From JOPF136 sp963773835 (GTDB lineage Bacteria > Acidobacteriota > Terriglobia > Acidiferrales > UBA7541): a DNA stretch of 64,000 nucleotides. The translations under genes were made by a program, and so were the position numbers. Below, piece by piece: positions 17,559-26,767 of the stretch. Position 1 is the first letter of the stretch. Each line of letters opens with the position of its first letter. Location: NCBI GenBank assembly GCA_963773835.1, contig CAVZCQ010000003.1, forward strand, positions 186,001 to 250,000, written 5' to 3'. The notes beneath the pieces are model-generated. The model did no database searches. It was not told where the DNA came from and was given only the letters and a program-made list of their open reading frames with translations.

Positions 17559-20390
17559 ATGCCTTCGAACCCCACATGGATCTTGTCTCTCCTGATCCTG
17601 GCAATTCCAGCCTGGACTTGCGCCGCACTGGCGCAGGACGCGTGCCCGCCTCCGGCCGCGCTGGCAGCCGGATCAGCAGGAAACATATTTACTCCACAAC
17701 AGGAAATCGAGCTGGGAGAGGAAATCGCGGCCAGAACATTGCCCGGGCTCCGAACAACGGATGACCCTGTGCTGACAGACTACCTGAATCGTTTGGGTGC
17801 CTTGCTCATCGCCCGGTTGCCGCCTACGAACCTAAAGATTCGAGTCACAGTTGTCGATCAAGCCCTGCCGGATGCCTTCGCTCTACCGGGCGGTCGAATT
17901 TACGTTTCACGTAAGATGCTGCTCTTCGTCCGCGACGAACAGGAACTTGCCGGCTTTCTGGCCCACGAGATCGGACACGTCATCACACACCAAGCCGCCA
18001 CGAACCTGACTTTCCTCCTGCGAAACGTCCTCAATGTAACCCAAGTGTCGGATCGCGCTGACTTGATCGACAAGATCGACCAACTGGAACGCAATTGGCG
18101 GCGGAATCGACAGGCCTTCCAGACGGTAGCCAGGAGAGGCCCCGAGGCGCAGGTTGTCGCAGACCAGGTGGCGGTGTACCTGCTGGCAAGAGCAGGCTAC
18201 TCGACGCGCGCGTTCGTGGAGTTTCTCGACCGCGCGGCGGAAGCCAGCGACCACCCCGGGAGCTGGATCTCGGAGCTCTTCCATATCCCGAAGCCTAATG
18301 AAATCCGCCTCCGCGAATTGCGGAAGGCCGTGAATGAAATGCCCGAGGCCTGCTATGCCCGCCGGACCGTTTCTGCGGCTGAGGGGTTTCGGCAGTGGCA
18401 GGAGGCGGCAATCGAGTTCTCCAACTGGGGACGCCCAAGAGAGAAAACTCCGCACGGCGTTCTGGCAGAAATTCCATTGCAATCGCCGCTGGGCATGAGC
18501 GCAGATGTGCGCAGTATCCGATTCAGTCCCGACGGCCACTATCTCCTGGCCGTCGGCCACGGCCGGATCCATATATTGACACGCGAGCCGTTAGCTTACC
18601 GGTTTTCGATTGAGGCCCCGTCGGTGGTTTCCGCTCAATTCACCCCGGATTCACAGTCCATCGCCTTCAGCACCTTCGAGCTCCGCATTGAGGTGTGGGA
18701 CATTAGCAGCCAGAAGCGCACCAGCGCTTTCGAACCCGCGCTGCTACAAGCTTGCAGCACGAGTTCGATGGCACCGGACGGGAAGACTCTGGCGTGCGCC
18801 ACAGATAGCGGAACACTCATTCTCCTGGATGCGGCCACCGGAGAAAAGATTATGGAGAAAAAGGGCCGCGACCGATCGAGCCAGCTTGCCTTCTCGCCCG
18901 ACGGCCGCTATTTTCTGGCCGCCGGTCCTGAGCACACCACGGCCTTCGACATGTCCTCGAAATCAAACGTGGCTGTCGGCCGCGATCTGTCTGAGAACGT
19001 TTCCGGCGGATTCACGTTCTTGGGAAGCGACCGCGTGGTGGGGAGGGATATCCACACCTGGCAGGTGTCTCTGCTGAGCTTTCCCAATGGAAAATTTCTG
19101 GCGCGTCTCCCTGTCGGGTGGGAGAACTTTCGCGCTCCAGCACACGGTAACTATCTGTTGGTTTCCGGCCAATTTCCCGGGGGGCGCAAGCTTGGAGTGT
19201 TGGATCTGAGGAGGCAGAAATACGTCCTGTCGAGCAAGGAGAGCGTGTGCGATCTATATGATCAGACATTTGCCGTGCGCACCCCCGATGGGATGATTAG
19301 CCTGTTCGACGTAACTTCCCTGGCGCAGAGGGACACGGTCAGTATCCCCGGTGGAACGCTTCTTCCCACTACCGTCGAGGTATCACCCAACTTGAAGTGG
19401 CTAGCAGTGTCGAAAAAGGACAAGGGGGGAATCTGGGATCTCTCCACGGGGAAACGGGCCTACGAACTGAAGGGGTTCCGTGGAGGATGGTTCAGCGACG
19501 ACGGCTGGTTCGACACCGACTTTCCAGCATTGGAAGACACCCCTCATGAGTTTGTGCGCCTTTCGCTGGGTGGTGAACAGACCGCACAATCCTTGAAAGT
19601 TCAGGAGCGTTACGCCAAGCAGGTGGGCCCTTTTATCCTCGTCCAAAAGCCCCAGACAAAGGCGGGACTCCTTTACGCCGATCGGGGAGATCTCCTGAGC
19701 CTATTTGGAGCGCTCGCCCGACCGTTTCAGCCTTGCCGCGCGCGGTTCGCGGATTTTAGTCCCTTCGATTGCGATGTGATAGCCGAGGTGCTCGACGCAA
19801 GCAGCGGGCGAGCGCTCTGGTCGCGGCGGTTCCCGAAGGATGCGCCTACATTCCTCCTGCTACCCGAACGGGGCCAAGTGCTCCTCACTTGGCCGGCCGC
19901 CTCAGGCGCGGCGCAGGAGGAACTCAAAAAGAGCCCAGAATTGCTTGAGGAATTCAAGACCTTGAAGGAACCGCGCGATCTCCAATTGCTGGAGATTCTC
20001 GATGCCACGAGCGGGGGCGTTCTGCGGACGGCCCTATTGAGAAGGATGAACACGCTTTGGACCCTCGCGGAGACGAGAGGACAAGAAAGTCTGGCCATTT
20101 TCTCCGGCCCCAATGACACCACTGTCGAGTCCCTGTCGGGACGAACCAAACCTCGCCACTTCCCCGGGCGGCCGCTGGCGGTCTCCGAGGACGGCTCGCT
20201 CCTGGCGGTGAGCAGGGAACACGCCGAAATATCCGTCTACAACACCCACTCGGGGGAGGAGCTCGACGAACAGGGATTCGCAGCCGGAGTTCTAAAAGTT
20301 CAGTTCAGCCGCGACGGGAAGAGGATGCTTGTCCTAACGGACGCGCAGGATGTGTACCTGCTCCAACTCCCCGCGGCCTCTCGCAACTAG
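17559..20390 (+). CDS. Secreted M48-type metallopeptidase fused to a WD40-like propeller
   Basis: 943 residues with a signal peptide (about 1-25, ending ALAQ). Residues about 45-250 are an M48 (BepA/YfgC-like) domain with HEIGH at 136-140. Residues about 300-940 form WD40/YVTN-like repeats, visible as recurrent SPDGRYFLAA, SPNLKWLAVSKK and SEDGSLLAVS motifs. In M48 enzymes a Glu in an E-A-D motif about 60 residues after HExxH is the third zinc ligand; here it is V200 (VVADQVAVYLLARAGY), so zinc binding may be weakened or use E196. The protein is probably periplasmic or outer-membrane linked and may act in protein quality control. Confidence 0.85.
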   Translation: MPSNPTWILSLLILAIPAWTCAALAQDACPPPAALAAGSAGNIFTPQQEIELGEEIAARTLPGLRTTDDPVLTDYLNRLGALLIARLPPTNLKIRVTVVDQALPDAFALPGGRIYVSRKMLLFVRDEQELAGFLAHEIGHVITHQAATNLTFLLRNVLNVTQVSDRADLIDKIDQLERNWRRNRQAFQTVARRGPEAQVVADQVAVYLLARAGYSTRAFVEFLDRAAEASDHPGSWISELFHIPKPNEIRLRELRKAVNEMPEACYARRTVSAAEGFRQWQEAAIEFSNWGRPREKTPHGVLAEIPLQSPLGMSADVRSIRFSPDGHYLLAVGHGRIHILTREPLAYRFSIEAPSVVSAQFTPDSQSIAFSTFELRIEVWDISSQKRTSAFEPALLQACSTSSMAPDGKTLACATDSGTLILLDAATGEKIMEKKGRDRSSQLAFSPDGRYFLAAGPEHTTAFDMSSKSNVAVGRDLSENVSGGFTFLGSDRVVGRDIHTWQVSLLSFPNGKFLARLPVGWENFRAPAHGNYLLVSGQFPGGRKLGVLDLRRQKYVLSSKESVCDLYDQTFAVRTPDGMISLFDVTSLAQRDTVSIPGGTLLPTTVEVSPNLKWLAVSKKDKGGIWDLSTGKRAYELKGFRGGWFSDDGWFDTDFPALEDTPHEFVRLSLGGEQTAQSLKVQERYAKQVGPFILVQKPQTKAGLLYADRGDLLSLFGALARPFQPCRARFADFSPFDCDVIAEVLDASSGRALWSRRFPKDAPTFLLLPERGQVLLTWPAASGAAQEELKKSPELLEEFKTLKEPRDLQLLEILDATSGGVLRTALLRRMNTLWTLAETRGQESLAIFSGPNDTTVESLSGRTKPRHFPGRPLAVSEDGSLLAVSREHAEISVYNTHSGEELDEQGFAAGVLKVQFSRDGKRMLVLTDAQDVYLLQLPAASRN

Positions 20391-20467
20391 CCACGTCTGG
20401 TTGCCGGTCATTGGCGCGCCCGCTGCTTGCGGCGCACTGACGCGCCGCGATACCGTAACGGAATTCC

Positions 20468-21616
20468 ATGGCATTCCGCTTCGAAGTCGTGAAAACCGAT
20501 CCCTCCGGCGCGCGCCTCGGACGCCTGGAGACTCCGCACGGCGTCATCGACACGCCGGCATTCCTCCCCGTCGGCACGGCAGGCACGGTGAAAGGGCTCA
20601 CCCAGGCCCAACTCGAAGAGTTGGGCGCGCAAATCGTCCTGGCCAACACTTATCATCTCTATTTGCGCCCGGGCCACGAGCGCATCCGCTCGCTCGGCGG
20701 CCTGCACACTTTTATGTCCTGGCCGCGGCCCATCCTCACCGATTCCGGGGGCTACCAGGTGTTCAGCCTCGCCGAGCTTCGCAAAGTCACCGACGACGGT
20801 GTCACCTTTCGTTCTCATCTGGACGGCTCCGAGCATTTTTTCTCGCCGGAGCGCGCGCTCGAGGTGGAAATGGCTCTCGGCGCGGACCTCATCATGGTTC
20901 TCGATGAATGCATCGCCTTGCCGGCCGAAGAAGCCGCCACGCGCGCCGCCGCGCAGCGGACGCTCGAATGGGCCCGGCGCTCCCGCGAATATTTCGCGGC
21001 GCGCGGCGACGCACAGCGCCAGATGCTGTTCGCCATCGTCCAGGGTGGAGCGTCTGCCGCCCTCCGCCGCGAAAACGCCGAAGCGCTTGTGGCGCTCGAT
21101 CTTCCCGGCTACGCCATCGGCGGCCTCGCCGTCGGCGAGCCCCACGAAACCACCTGCGCCATGACCGAGGTGGTCACGCGAATCCTCCCGCCCGGCCGCC
21201 CGCACTATCTGATGGGCGTGGGAAAGCCGGAAGACATCGCCGACTACGTGATGCGCGGCGTGGATTTGATGGACTGCGTGCTCCCCACGCGCAACGCCCG
21301 CAACGGCTGGCTCTACACCAGCCGCGGCCGCCTCGTCATTCGCAGCGCCCGCTATGGGGACGACCCGCGCCCGCCCGACGAGGCCTGCTCCTGCCCCGCC
21401 TGCCGCCGCTATTCCCGCGCCTACTTGCGGCACCTGTTCGTTTCCGGCGAAATGCTCGGCCCCATCCTCAACACCATCCACAACGTGCATTTCTATCTCG
21501 AGCGCATGCGCGCGCTCCGCGCCGCCATCGCGGAGGGCGCGGTCGCCGCGCGCGCCGCCGAGTGGAAGCAGGAAGCTGCCGCCGCAGACGAGGCAGCCGA
21601 ACCCGTCGAGGAGTAA
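20468..21616 (+). CDS. tgt: Queuine tRNA-ribosyltransferase
   Basis: 382 residues. The enzyme exchanges guanine-34 for preQ1 in tRNAs with GUN anticodons. Visible are TPAFLPVGTAGTVKGL, the catalytic-Asp strand PILTDSGGYQVFSLA, the second catalytic Asp in MDCVLPTRNARN, and the zinc site CSCPACRRY with a His downstream (TIHNVHF). Length is normal. In many bacteria tgt directly precedes yajC-secD-secF; here an aldehyde dehydrogenase lies between. Confidence 0.97.
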   Translation: MAFRFEVVKTDPSGARLGRLETPHGVIDTPAFLPVGTAGTVKGLTQAQLEELGAQIVLANTYHLYLRPGHERIRSLGGLHTFMSWPRPILTDSGGYQVFSLAELRKVTDDGVTFRSHLDGSEHFFSPERALEVEMALGADLIMVLDECIALPAEEAATRAAAQRTLEWARRSREYFAARGDAQRQMLFAIVQGGASAALRRENAEALVALDLPGYAIGGLAVGEPHETTCAMTEVVTRILPPGRPHYLMGVGKPEDIADYVMRGVDLMDCVLPTRNARNGWLYTSRGRLVIRSARYGDDPRPPDEACSCPACRRYSRAYLRHLFVSGEMLGPILNTIHNVHFYLERMRALRAAIAEGAVAARAAEWKQEAAAADEAAEPVEE

Positions 21617-21621
21617 CTCGC

Positions 21622-23055
21622 ATGGAGACTCAAATCACGGCAGCTCAGCCCGCGGAATGGAACGAAACGCGCATGTCCGCTGCGCTCGCCGCGCAGCGCG
21701 CCGCCTTCCTGCGCGACGGCCCTCCCTCGCTGGCGCAGCGAAAAGCCGATCTCGCGAAATTAAAAGCAGCGCTTTTGGCGCGCCGCCAGGAATTGGCCAG
21801 CGCCGTCAACGCCGATTTCGGTCATCGCTCACCCTATGAGACCTCGATTCTGGACCTCGCTCCCACGGTCCAGGGCATGAATTATCTGGGCCGCAACCTC
21901 AGAAAGTGGATGCGCCCGCACCGCCGCCGCGTCGCGCTGCACCTCCTGCCCGGCCGGGCGCGCGTCGTCTATCAGCCGCTCGGCGTTGTCGGCATCCTTT
22001 CGCCCTGGAATTATCCGGTCTCCCTATCGCTCATGCCTCTGGCCACGGCGATCGCCGCCGGCAATCGCGCCATGCTCAAACCTTCCGAATCCACACCGGC
22101 GACTACCGCCGTGCTGGCAGCCATGCTGAGTGAGATTTTTCCCGAAGAGCAGGTGGCCGTCGTCACCGGCGGCCCCGACGTCGGCGCGCTCTTCTCCGCC
22201 CTCCCCTTCGATCATTTGATCTTCACCGGCAGCACGAACGTCGCCCGCTCCGTCATGCGCGCCGCCAGCGAGCATCTCGTTCCGGTCACGCTCGAGCTCG
22301 GCGGCAAATCGCCGGCCATCGTCGAGCCCGGGTTTCCAGTCTCGCGCGCCGCTCGATCCATCGCCTTCGGAAAACTCGCCAATGCGGGACAGACCTGCGT
22401 GGCCCCGGATTATGCCCTGGTGCACCAGGACGACCTCGAGCCCTTCCTCGCCGCCTACACGGACGCGGTCCGCAAATATTATCCCGGCGGCGCTTCGGAC
22501 CCCGCCTATGCCTCCATCATCAGCGCGCAGCATGCCGCCCGGTTGGCCGGACTGATCGAAGACGCCAGGAAGAAAGGCGCGCGCGTCGTGGAGATTGGCG
22601 CGCCCGGCGCCGGTCGCGAGCGGACGCTGCCTCCTGCGCTCATCCTGGATGCCACTCCGGATATGGCCGTCCTGCAAGAGGAAATCTTCGGGCCCCTGCT
22701 GCCCGTCATTCCTTACCGCGACATGGAGGAAGCCATTGCCTGGGTGAACGCGCGGCCGCGTCCTTTGGCCCTGTACTTCTTCGGCGGAAACACCCGCGCC
22801 CGCGACCAGATTCTCGAGCGCACCACGAGCGGCAACGTCACCATCAACGACACACTCCTCCACTTTGCCGTGGAAGACCTTCCCTTCGGCGGCGTGGGCC
22901 CGAGCGGCATGGGCGCCTATCACGGCGAGGAAGGATTCAAGGCTCTGAGCCATGCCAAGGGCATCTTCGAGCAGTCCCGTTGGAACTTCACCGGTTTGCT
23001 GCGCGCGCCGTTCGGCCGCGTCGCCGACGCCATCCTGGCGTATCTGCTTCGCTGA
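21622..23055 (+). CDS. Aldehyde dehydrogenase (coniferyl-aldehyde-dehydrogenase-like)
   Basis: 477 residues starting at the ATG 6 bp after the tgt stop; the frame extends far upstream inside tgt but that part is a shadow. The class 3/CALDH pattern is clear: LSPWNYPVSLSLMPL (cofactor domain), catalytic E225 in VTLELGGKS and catalytic C259 in ANAGQTCVAPD. The C-terminal helix is followed by a hydrophobic stretch typical of membrane-associated fatty-aldehyde or coniferyl-aldehyde enzymes. It would oxidise an aldehyde with NAD(P)+; the substrate is unknown. Confidence 0.93.
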   Translation: METQITAAQPAEWNETRMSAALAAQRAAFLRDGPPSLAQRKADLAKLKAALLARRQELASAVNADFGHRSPYETSILDLAPTVQGMNYLGRNLRKWMRPHRRRVALHLLPGRARVVYQPLGVVGILSPWNYPVSLSLMPLATAIAAGNRAMLKPSESTPATTAVLAAMLSEIFPEEQVAVVTGGPDVGALFSALPFDHLIFTGSTNVARSVMRAASEHLVPVTLELGGKSPAIVEPGFPVSRAARSIAFGKLANAGQTCVAPDYALVHQDDLEPFLAAYTDAVRKYYPGGASDPAYASIISAQHAARLAGLIEDARKKGARVVEIGAPGAGRERTLPPALILDATPDMAVLQEEIFGPLLPVIPYRDMEEAIAWVNARPRPLALYFFGGNTRARDQILERTTSGNVTINDTLLHFAVEDLPFGGVGPSGMGAYHGEEGFKALSHAKGIFEQSRWNFTGLLRAPFGRVADAILAYLLR

Positions 23056-23385
23056 CGGGTGGGCGCGACGGAACGTCCCGCTGCGGATGGCTCGCCCAGA
23101 GTCTCCGGCCCTGATTGCCGGGCGGCCCCGCATGCGCATCCCGATTTCCGTTAGTCTCGCCTTGACATCATGGCGAAAATTCGTCAGGCTATCGGTTTTG
23201 GGATATTGCCGGGATTCCGCGCAGGGTAGCGCGCTCGCTTCGATTCGGGCCTGGATGGCGGTTCCCCGGGGGCGGGGATTGCTGGGGCCGGCCGGAGCGT
23301 CAGTCGGTAAGGGGAGACATTCGCGAAAGGTTCTTTCCGCAGAGGGAGTCCTTTCCGTTCTTCCAAACCGGTAGTGAGGCAGGCG
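23056..23385 (+). other. Intergenic region before yajC
   Basis: 330 bp with no convincing gene. A perfect TTGACA lies at 23162-23167, but no good -10 hexamer follows at the right distance (the best is CAGGCT at 17 bp), so it is only a weak promoter candidate for yajC-secD-secF. A GTG at 23374 could extend YajC by four residues. Confidence 0.4.
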
Positions 23386-23718
23386 ATGGCCACCTTCTAC
23401 ATTCCTGTGGAGACTCTCGCGCTGGCTCAGGGCCAGCAGCCGGGCGGAGGTGCGTTCACGGCCCTCGCGCCCCTGTTCATCATCGTCATCATCTTTTATT
23501 TGCTCCTGTTCGTCCCCCAGCAGCGGCGGCAGAAGAAAGTGCAGCAGATGCAGAACGCTCTGAAGGCTGGTGATAAAGTGATTATGACGTGCGGGATCTA
23601 CGGCACCGTCGTGGGTGTGGAAGACGACACCATCCAGCTCCGCGTGGCCGAGCAGATGAAGATTCGCGTCTCCCGCCAGTCCATCGCCGTGCTCCAAGCT
23701 GAGCCGAAAGAGAGTTAG
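23386..23718 (+). CDS. yajC: Preprotein translocase accessory subunit YajC
   Basis: 110 residues. One transmembrane helix (LAPLFIIVIIFYLLLFV, about 25-42) is followed by the family motif PQQRRQKKVQQMQNALKAGDKV and a small cytoplasmic beta domain. It binds SecDF and supports Sec-dependent export. GAGG before the ATG supports this start, not the GTG 12 bp earlier. It is 9 bp upstream of secD. Confidence 0.95.
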   Translation: MATFYIPVETLALAQGQQPGGGAFTALAPLFIIVIIFYLLLFVPQQRRQKKVQQMQNALKAGDKVIMTCGIYGTVVGVEDDTIQLRVAEQMKIRVSRQSIAVLQAEPKES

Positions 23719-23727
23719 CGCCCGACG

Positions 23728-25359
23728 ATGCACGTAAACATCCGAGTCCGCGGCATCCTGATCGCCCTGGTCATTCTTCTGTGCATCTACGGCCTGTTCG
23801 GCCTGCCCGCTTTTCCCACTTCCCTCGCCAGGGCCCGCACCAATTTTTCCGACCGCATCCGGCTGGGGCTGGACCTGAAGGGCGGCACCCACCTGATCCT
23901 CCAGGTGCAGACCGAGGAAGCCGTCAAACAGTACACCGACCAGACCCTGGACCGCCTGCGCAAAGAGCTCAACGACGACGGCATCCACGTCGAGGATATT
24001 CGCGAGCCGGATGACCAGCACATCAACGTCGTGAACCTGCCGGTGGACCAGGCCGCGCGCTTCCAGGACATCGCCCGCACCAACTATCAGGACTGGGAAA
24101 TCGCGCCCACGCCGGGCCAGGCTTCCGGCTACACGATCAGCCTGAAGGCCGCTTCCATCTCCGCCATCCGCACCGACACGATGCGGCAGAGCGTCGAGAC
24201 CATTCGCCGCCGTATTGACCAGCTCGGCCTCACCGAACCCGTGGTCAGCGAGTACACCCGCGGCCAGGACGAAATCCTGGTCCAACTCCCCGGCGAGGGC
24301 GACCCCACTCGCGCGAAGAGCATCATTCAGGCCGGCGGCCAACTCGAGCTCCGGCTGGTGGTGGGAGGCCGAACCTATTCTTCGCCCGCGGAAGCATATG
24401 CCGCCCAGCCCGGCGGCGTCCTTCCTCCCAATACCGAACTGCTTCCCGGACGCGAGGAGCGCGCCCCCGGCCAGCCCGGCGGAACTTCCGACGTCTACTA
24501 TCTCGTGGACCGTTACGCGCCCGTCACCGGCCGCGACCTGCGCAGCGCCAAGTCCGTCCCCAGCTCCGATTATCCCGGCTATTACGAGGTCAGCTTCAAT
24601 CTCTCGAATGCCGCCGCAAAGCGCTTCGGCGAATTCACCGAGGCCAACCTCCAGCGGCAAATGGCCATCGTACTCGACCACAGGGTCTACACGGCGCCCG
24701 TGATCCAGTCGCGAATCGAGGATTCCGGCAGAATTACCGGCCGGTTCGGCCTCCAGGAAGCCAACGATTTGGCTCTCGTGCTTCGCTCCGGCTCGCTGCC
24801 CGCTTCCATCAAGTATCTCGAGGAGCGCACCATCGGCCCTTCGCTCGGCGCCGATTCGATCCGCGAGGGCGTGCAGGCTTCCGTGGTGAGCCTGGCCGTC
24901 GTGATGCTCTTCATGCTCGTGTACTACCGGCTGGCCGGTTTGAACGCGGTGCTGGCGCTGCTGCTGAACCTGGTGATTTTGCTCGCGGCACTGGCCTATT
25001 TTCAGGCCGTGCTCACTCTGCCCGGCATCGCGGGAGTGATTCTGACCATCGGCATGGGCGTAGACTCGAACGTACTGATCTTCGAACGCATTCGTGAGGA
25101 GCTGCGGAACGGAAAGCCGAATCCCTCGGCCGTGGAAGTGGGTTTCAATCGCGCCTTTCTCACCATTATCGACACGCACGTCACCACCGTCGTGTCGGCC
25201 GCTTTCCTGTTCGCTTTCGGCACTGGGCCGGTCCGCGGATTCGCCGTCACCCTCGTCATCGGTCTGATTGCCAACATTTTCACGGCTGTCTACGTTTCGA
25301 GAACGATTTTCGCGTGGCATCTGGGTCGCATGAGCCGCGAGGCGCAGCTCAGCATCTAG
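23728..25359 (+). CDS. secD: Protein translocase subunit SecD
   Basis: 543 residues. The first transmembrane helix is at about 10-30. The family motif DRIRLGLDLKGGTHLILQV (about 42-60) is followed by a periplasmic domain with two ferredoxin-like halves. Five C-terminal helices carry the RND-type transport motif (MGVDSNVLIFERIREELRNG near 445). SecDF uses the proton gradient to pull proteins through SecYEG. It is followed by secF after 115 bp. Confidence 0.97.
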   Translation: MHVNIRVRGILIALVILLCIYGLFGLPAFPTSLARARTNFSDRIRLGLDLKGGTHLILQVQTEEAVKQYTDQTLDRLRKELNDDGIHVEDIREPDDQHINVVNLPVDQAARFQDIARTNYQDWEIAPTPGQASGYTISLKAASISAIRTDTMRQSVETIRRRIDQLGLTEPVVSEYTRGQDEILVQLPGEGDPTRAKSIIQAGGQLELRLVVGGRTYSSPAEAYAAQPGGVLPPNTELLPGREERAPGQPGGTSDVYYLVDRYAPVTGRDLRSAKSVPSSDYPGYYEVSFNLSNAAAKRFGEFTEANLQRQMAIVLDHRVYTAPVIQSRIEDSGRITGRFGLQEANDLALVLRSGSLPASIKYLEERTIGPSLGADSIREGVQASVVSLAVVMLFMLVYYRLAGLNAVLALLLNLVILLAALAYFQAVLTLPGIAGVILTIGMGVDSNVLIFERIREELRNGKPNPSAVEVGFNRAFLTIIDTHVTTVVSAAFLFAFGTGPVRGFAVTLVIGLIANIFTAVYVSRTIFAWHLGRMSREAQLSI

Positions 25360-25396
25360 GCCCGGGCAACGGTAATAGGCGGGCCTGCCCGACGCA

Positions 25397-25417
25397 GCCC
25401 GCCGGCTTTCAGCGGGC
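25397..25417. repeat. GC hairpin between secD and secF
   Basis: GCCCGC-N9-GCGGGC with AGCCCGCCGGCTTTCAGCGG inside a GC-rich stretch. It resembles the dispersed GCCGGCTTTCAGC-type hairpins but is less symmetric. Confidence 0.45.
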
Positions 25418-25474
25418 CAAGGCGGGAACTTTTGATCCCCGCTGGTGTCTAATTTTTCACGGAGAAGTGACCTC

Positions 25475-26713
25475 GTGCTTGAATTTTTCGGGCCGGTAAG
25501 CATCGACTGGATGGGGAAGGCGAAGTTTTTCGTCTCCCTGTCGCTCCTCCTCCTCGCCGTAGGAGGCGTCTCGCTGTTCCTGCACGGCGGGCCGCTCTAC
25601 GGCATCGATTTCCGGGGGGGCACGCTCGTCTATGTCCGCTTTGTGCAGCCGCCATCCATCAGCGTCATCCGCTCGAGCCTGGGCAAGGGCGGATTTCCGC
25701 AGGCCAACATCCAGACCATCGGCAACGTGAACCGCCCCGATATCCACGAGGTCGTCATCGGGCTGGACGAGCGCGAGCTGAACGAGCAGCATCTCGATGC
25801 CGGGCGCATTGCGATTGAGGATGCTCTGCACCGCTCGTTTCCCGTCCCCGACCCTGCAAAGCCCGACCTGAACGCCGCCGGCGCCGCCGAGCTGGCCGAC
25901 ACTCTCGTTCGCCGCGACCCTCTCGGCTTCGGCCCGGCCGCCGCGGATCGCTATAAAGCCATCGCCGCGGTGATCACCGGATTCCGCGACAGCCAGCGTG
26001 GCGGGCTTCTGTCCGGCGTGGACGAACTGCGCCAGCCGCTCTCCGCCTCCCCCGACGCCCAGCAGGGGCGCGGTGGAGTCAACGCCGTGCTCGGCGCTCT
26101 GCGTGATTCCTACACGGTGGGCAGCTTCGCCATTCGCAACGTGGAGATTGTCGGCCCCAAGGTGGGCGCCGAACTCCGCCAGCAGGCCCTGCTGGCCACC
26201 CTCTATGCTTTGGCGGGCATGCTGGTATATATTGCGTTCCGCTTCGAGTGGATTTACGGAGCTGCGGCCGTCCTGGCGTGCTTTCACGACGTTCTGATTA
26301 CACTGGGATTGTTCTCTATTTTTCGATTCGAAATATCGCTGACGGTCATCGCCGCGCTCCTCACGCTCGTCGGATACTCGATGAACGACACCATTGTCAT
26401 CTTTGACCGCATCAGGGAAAACCTGCGAATCATGCGGCGGGAGCGGCTGCCCGACATCGTGAATAAGGCCATCAACCAGACCCTTTCGCGGACGATTCTC
26501 ACCAGCGGGCTCACCTTCCTCACCGTGCTCGTCCTCTTCCTGCTCGGCGGGTCGTCCCTCCGCGCTTTCTCCTTTGCGATGGTGGTGGGAATTGTGGTAG
26601 GTACCTACTCCAGTTTCGGCATTGCCGCCCCCATGGTCGTGGCTTGGTACCGGTGGAGGGACCCGAAAGGGGCGGTGGGGGCAGGTTCTTTGGCGGGCAA
26701 CCGCGGGCGCTGA
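25475..26713 (+). CDS. secF: Protein translocase subunit SecF
   Basis: 412 residues from a GTG (VLEFFGPVSIDWMGKAKFF) that has GGAG 10 bp upstream; an earlier GTG at 25445 would add ten residues. The first transmembrane helix is followed by GIDFRGGTLVYVRF (family motif), a periplasmic domain, and five C-terminal helices with SMNDTIVIFDRIRENLR. The periplasmic domain carries an Ala/Asp-rich insert (about 120-170). It pairs with SecD in one complex. Confidence 0.95.
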   Translation: MLEFFGPVSIDWMGKAKFFVSLSLLLLAVGGVSLFLHGGPLYGIDFRGGTLVYVRFVQPPSISVIRSSLGKGGFPQANIQTIGNVNRPDIHEVVIGLDERELNEQHLDAGRIAIEDALHRSFPVPDPAKPDLNAAGAAELADTLVRRDPLGFGPAAADRYKAIAAVITGFRDSQRGGLLSGVDELRQPLSASPDAQQGRGGVNAVLGALRDSYTVGSFAIRNVEIVGPKVGAELRQQALLATLYALAGMLVYIAFRFEWIYGAAAVLACFHDVLITLGLFSIFRFEISLTVIAALLTLVGYSMNDTIVIFDRIRENLRIMRRERLPDIVNKAINQTLSRTILTSGLTFLTVLVLFLLGGSSLRAFSFAMVVGIVVGTYSSFGIAAPMVVAWYRWRDPKGAVGAGSLAGNRGR

Positions 26714-26767
26714 CCGCGTCCTCGGCCCCTGCCGGCCGCCCCTCCGGGTGGCTTTGGGAGGCAGGCC

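Noticed and set aside
23374..23385. YajC start at the upstream GTG
   Set aside because: The ATG at 23386 has a better-placed GAGG site and gives the usual N-terminus.
22024..25503. Open frame of 1159 codons on the minus strand across aldehyde dehydrogenase, yajC and secD
   Set aside because: It is antisense to three clear genes. In GC-rich DNA such shadows are common; it has no recognisable motif and low-complexity composition.
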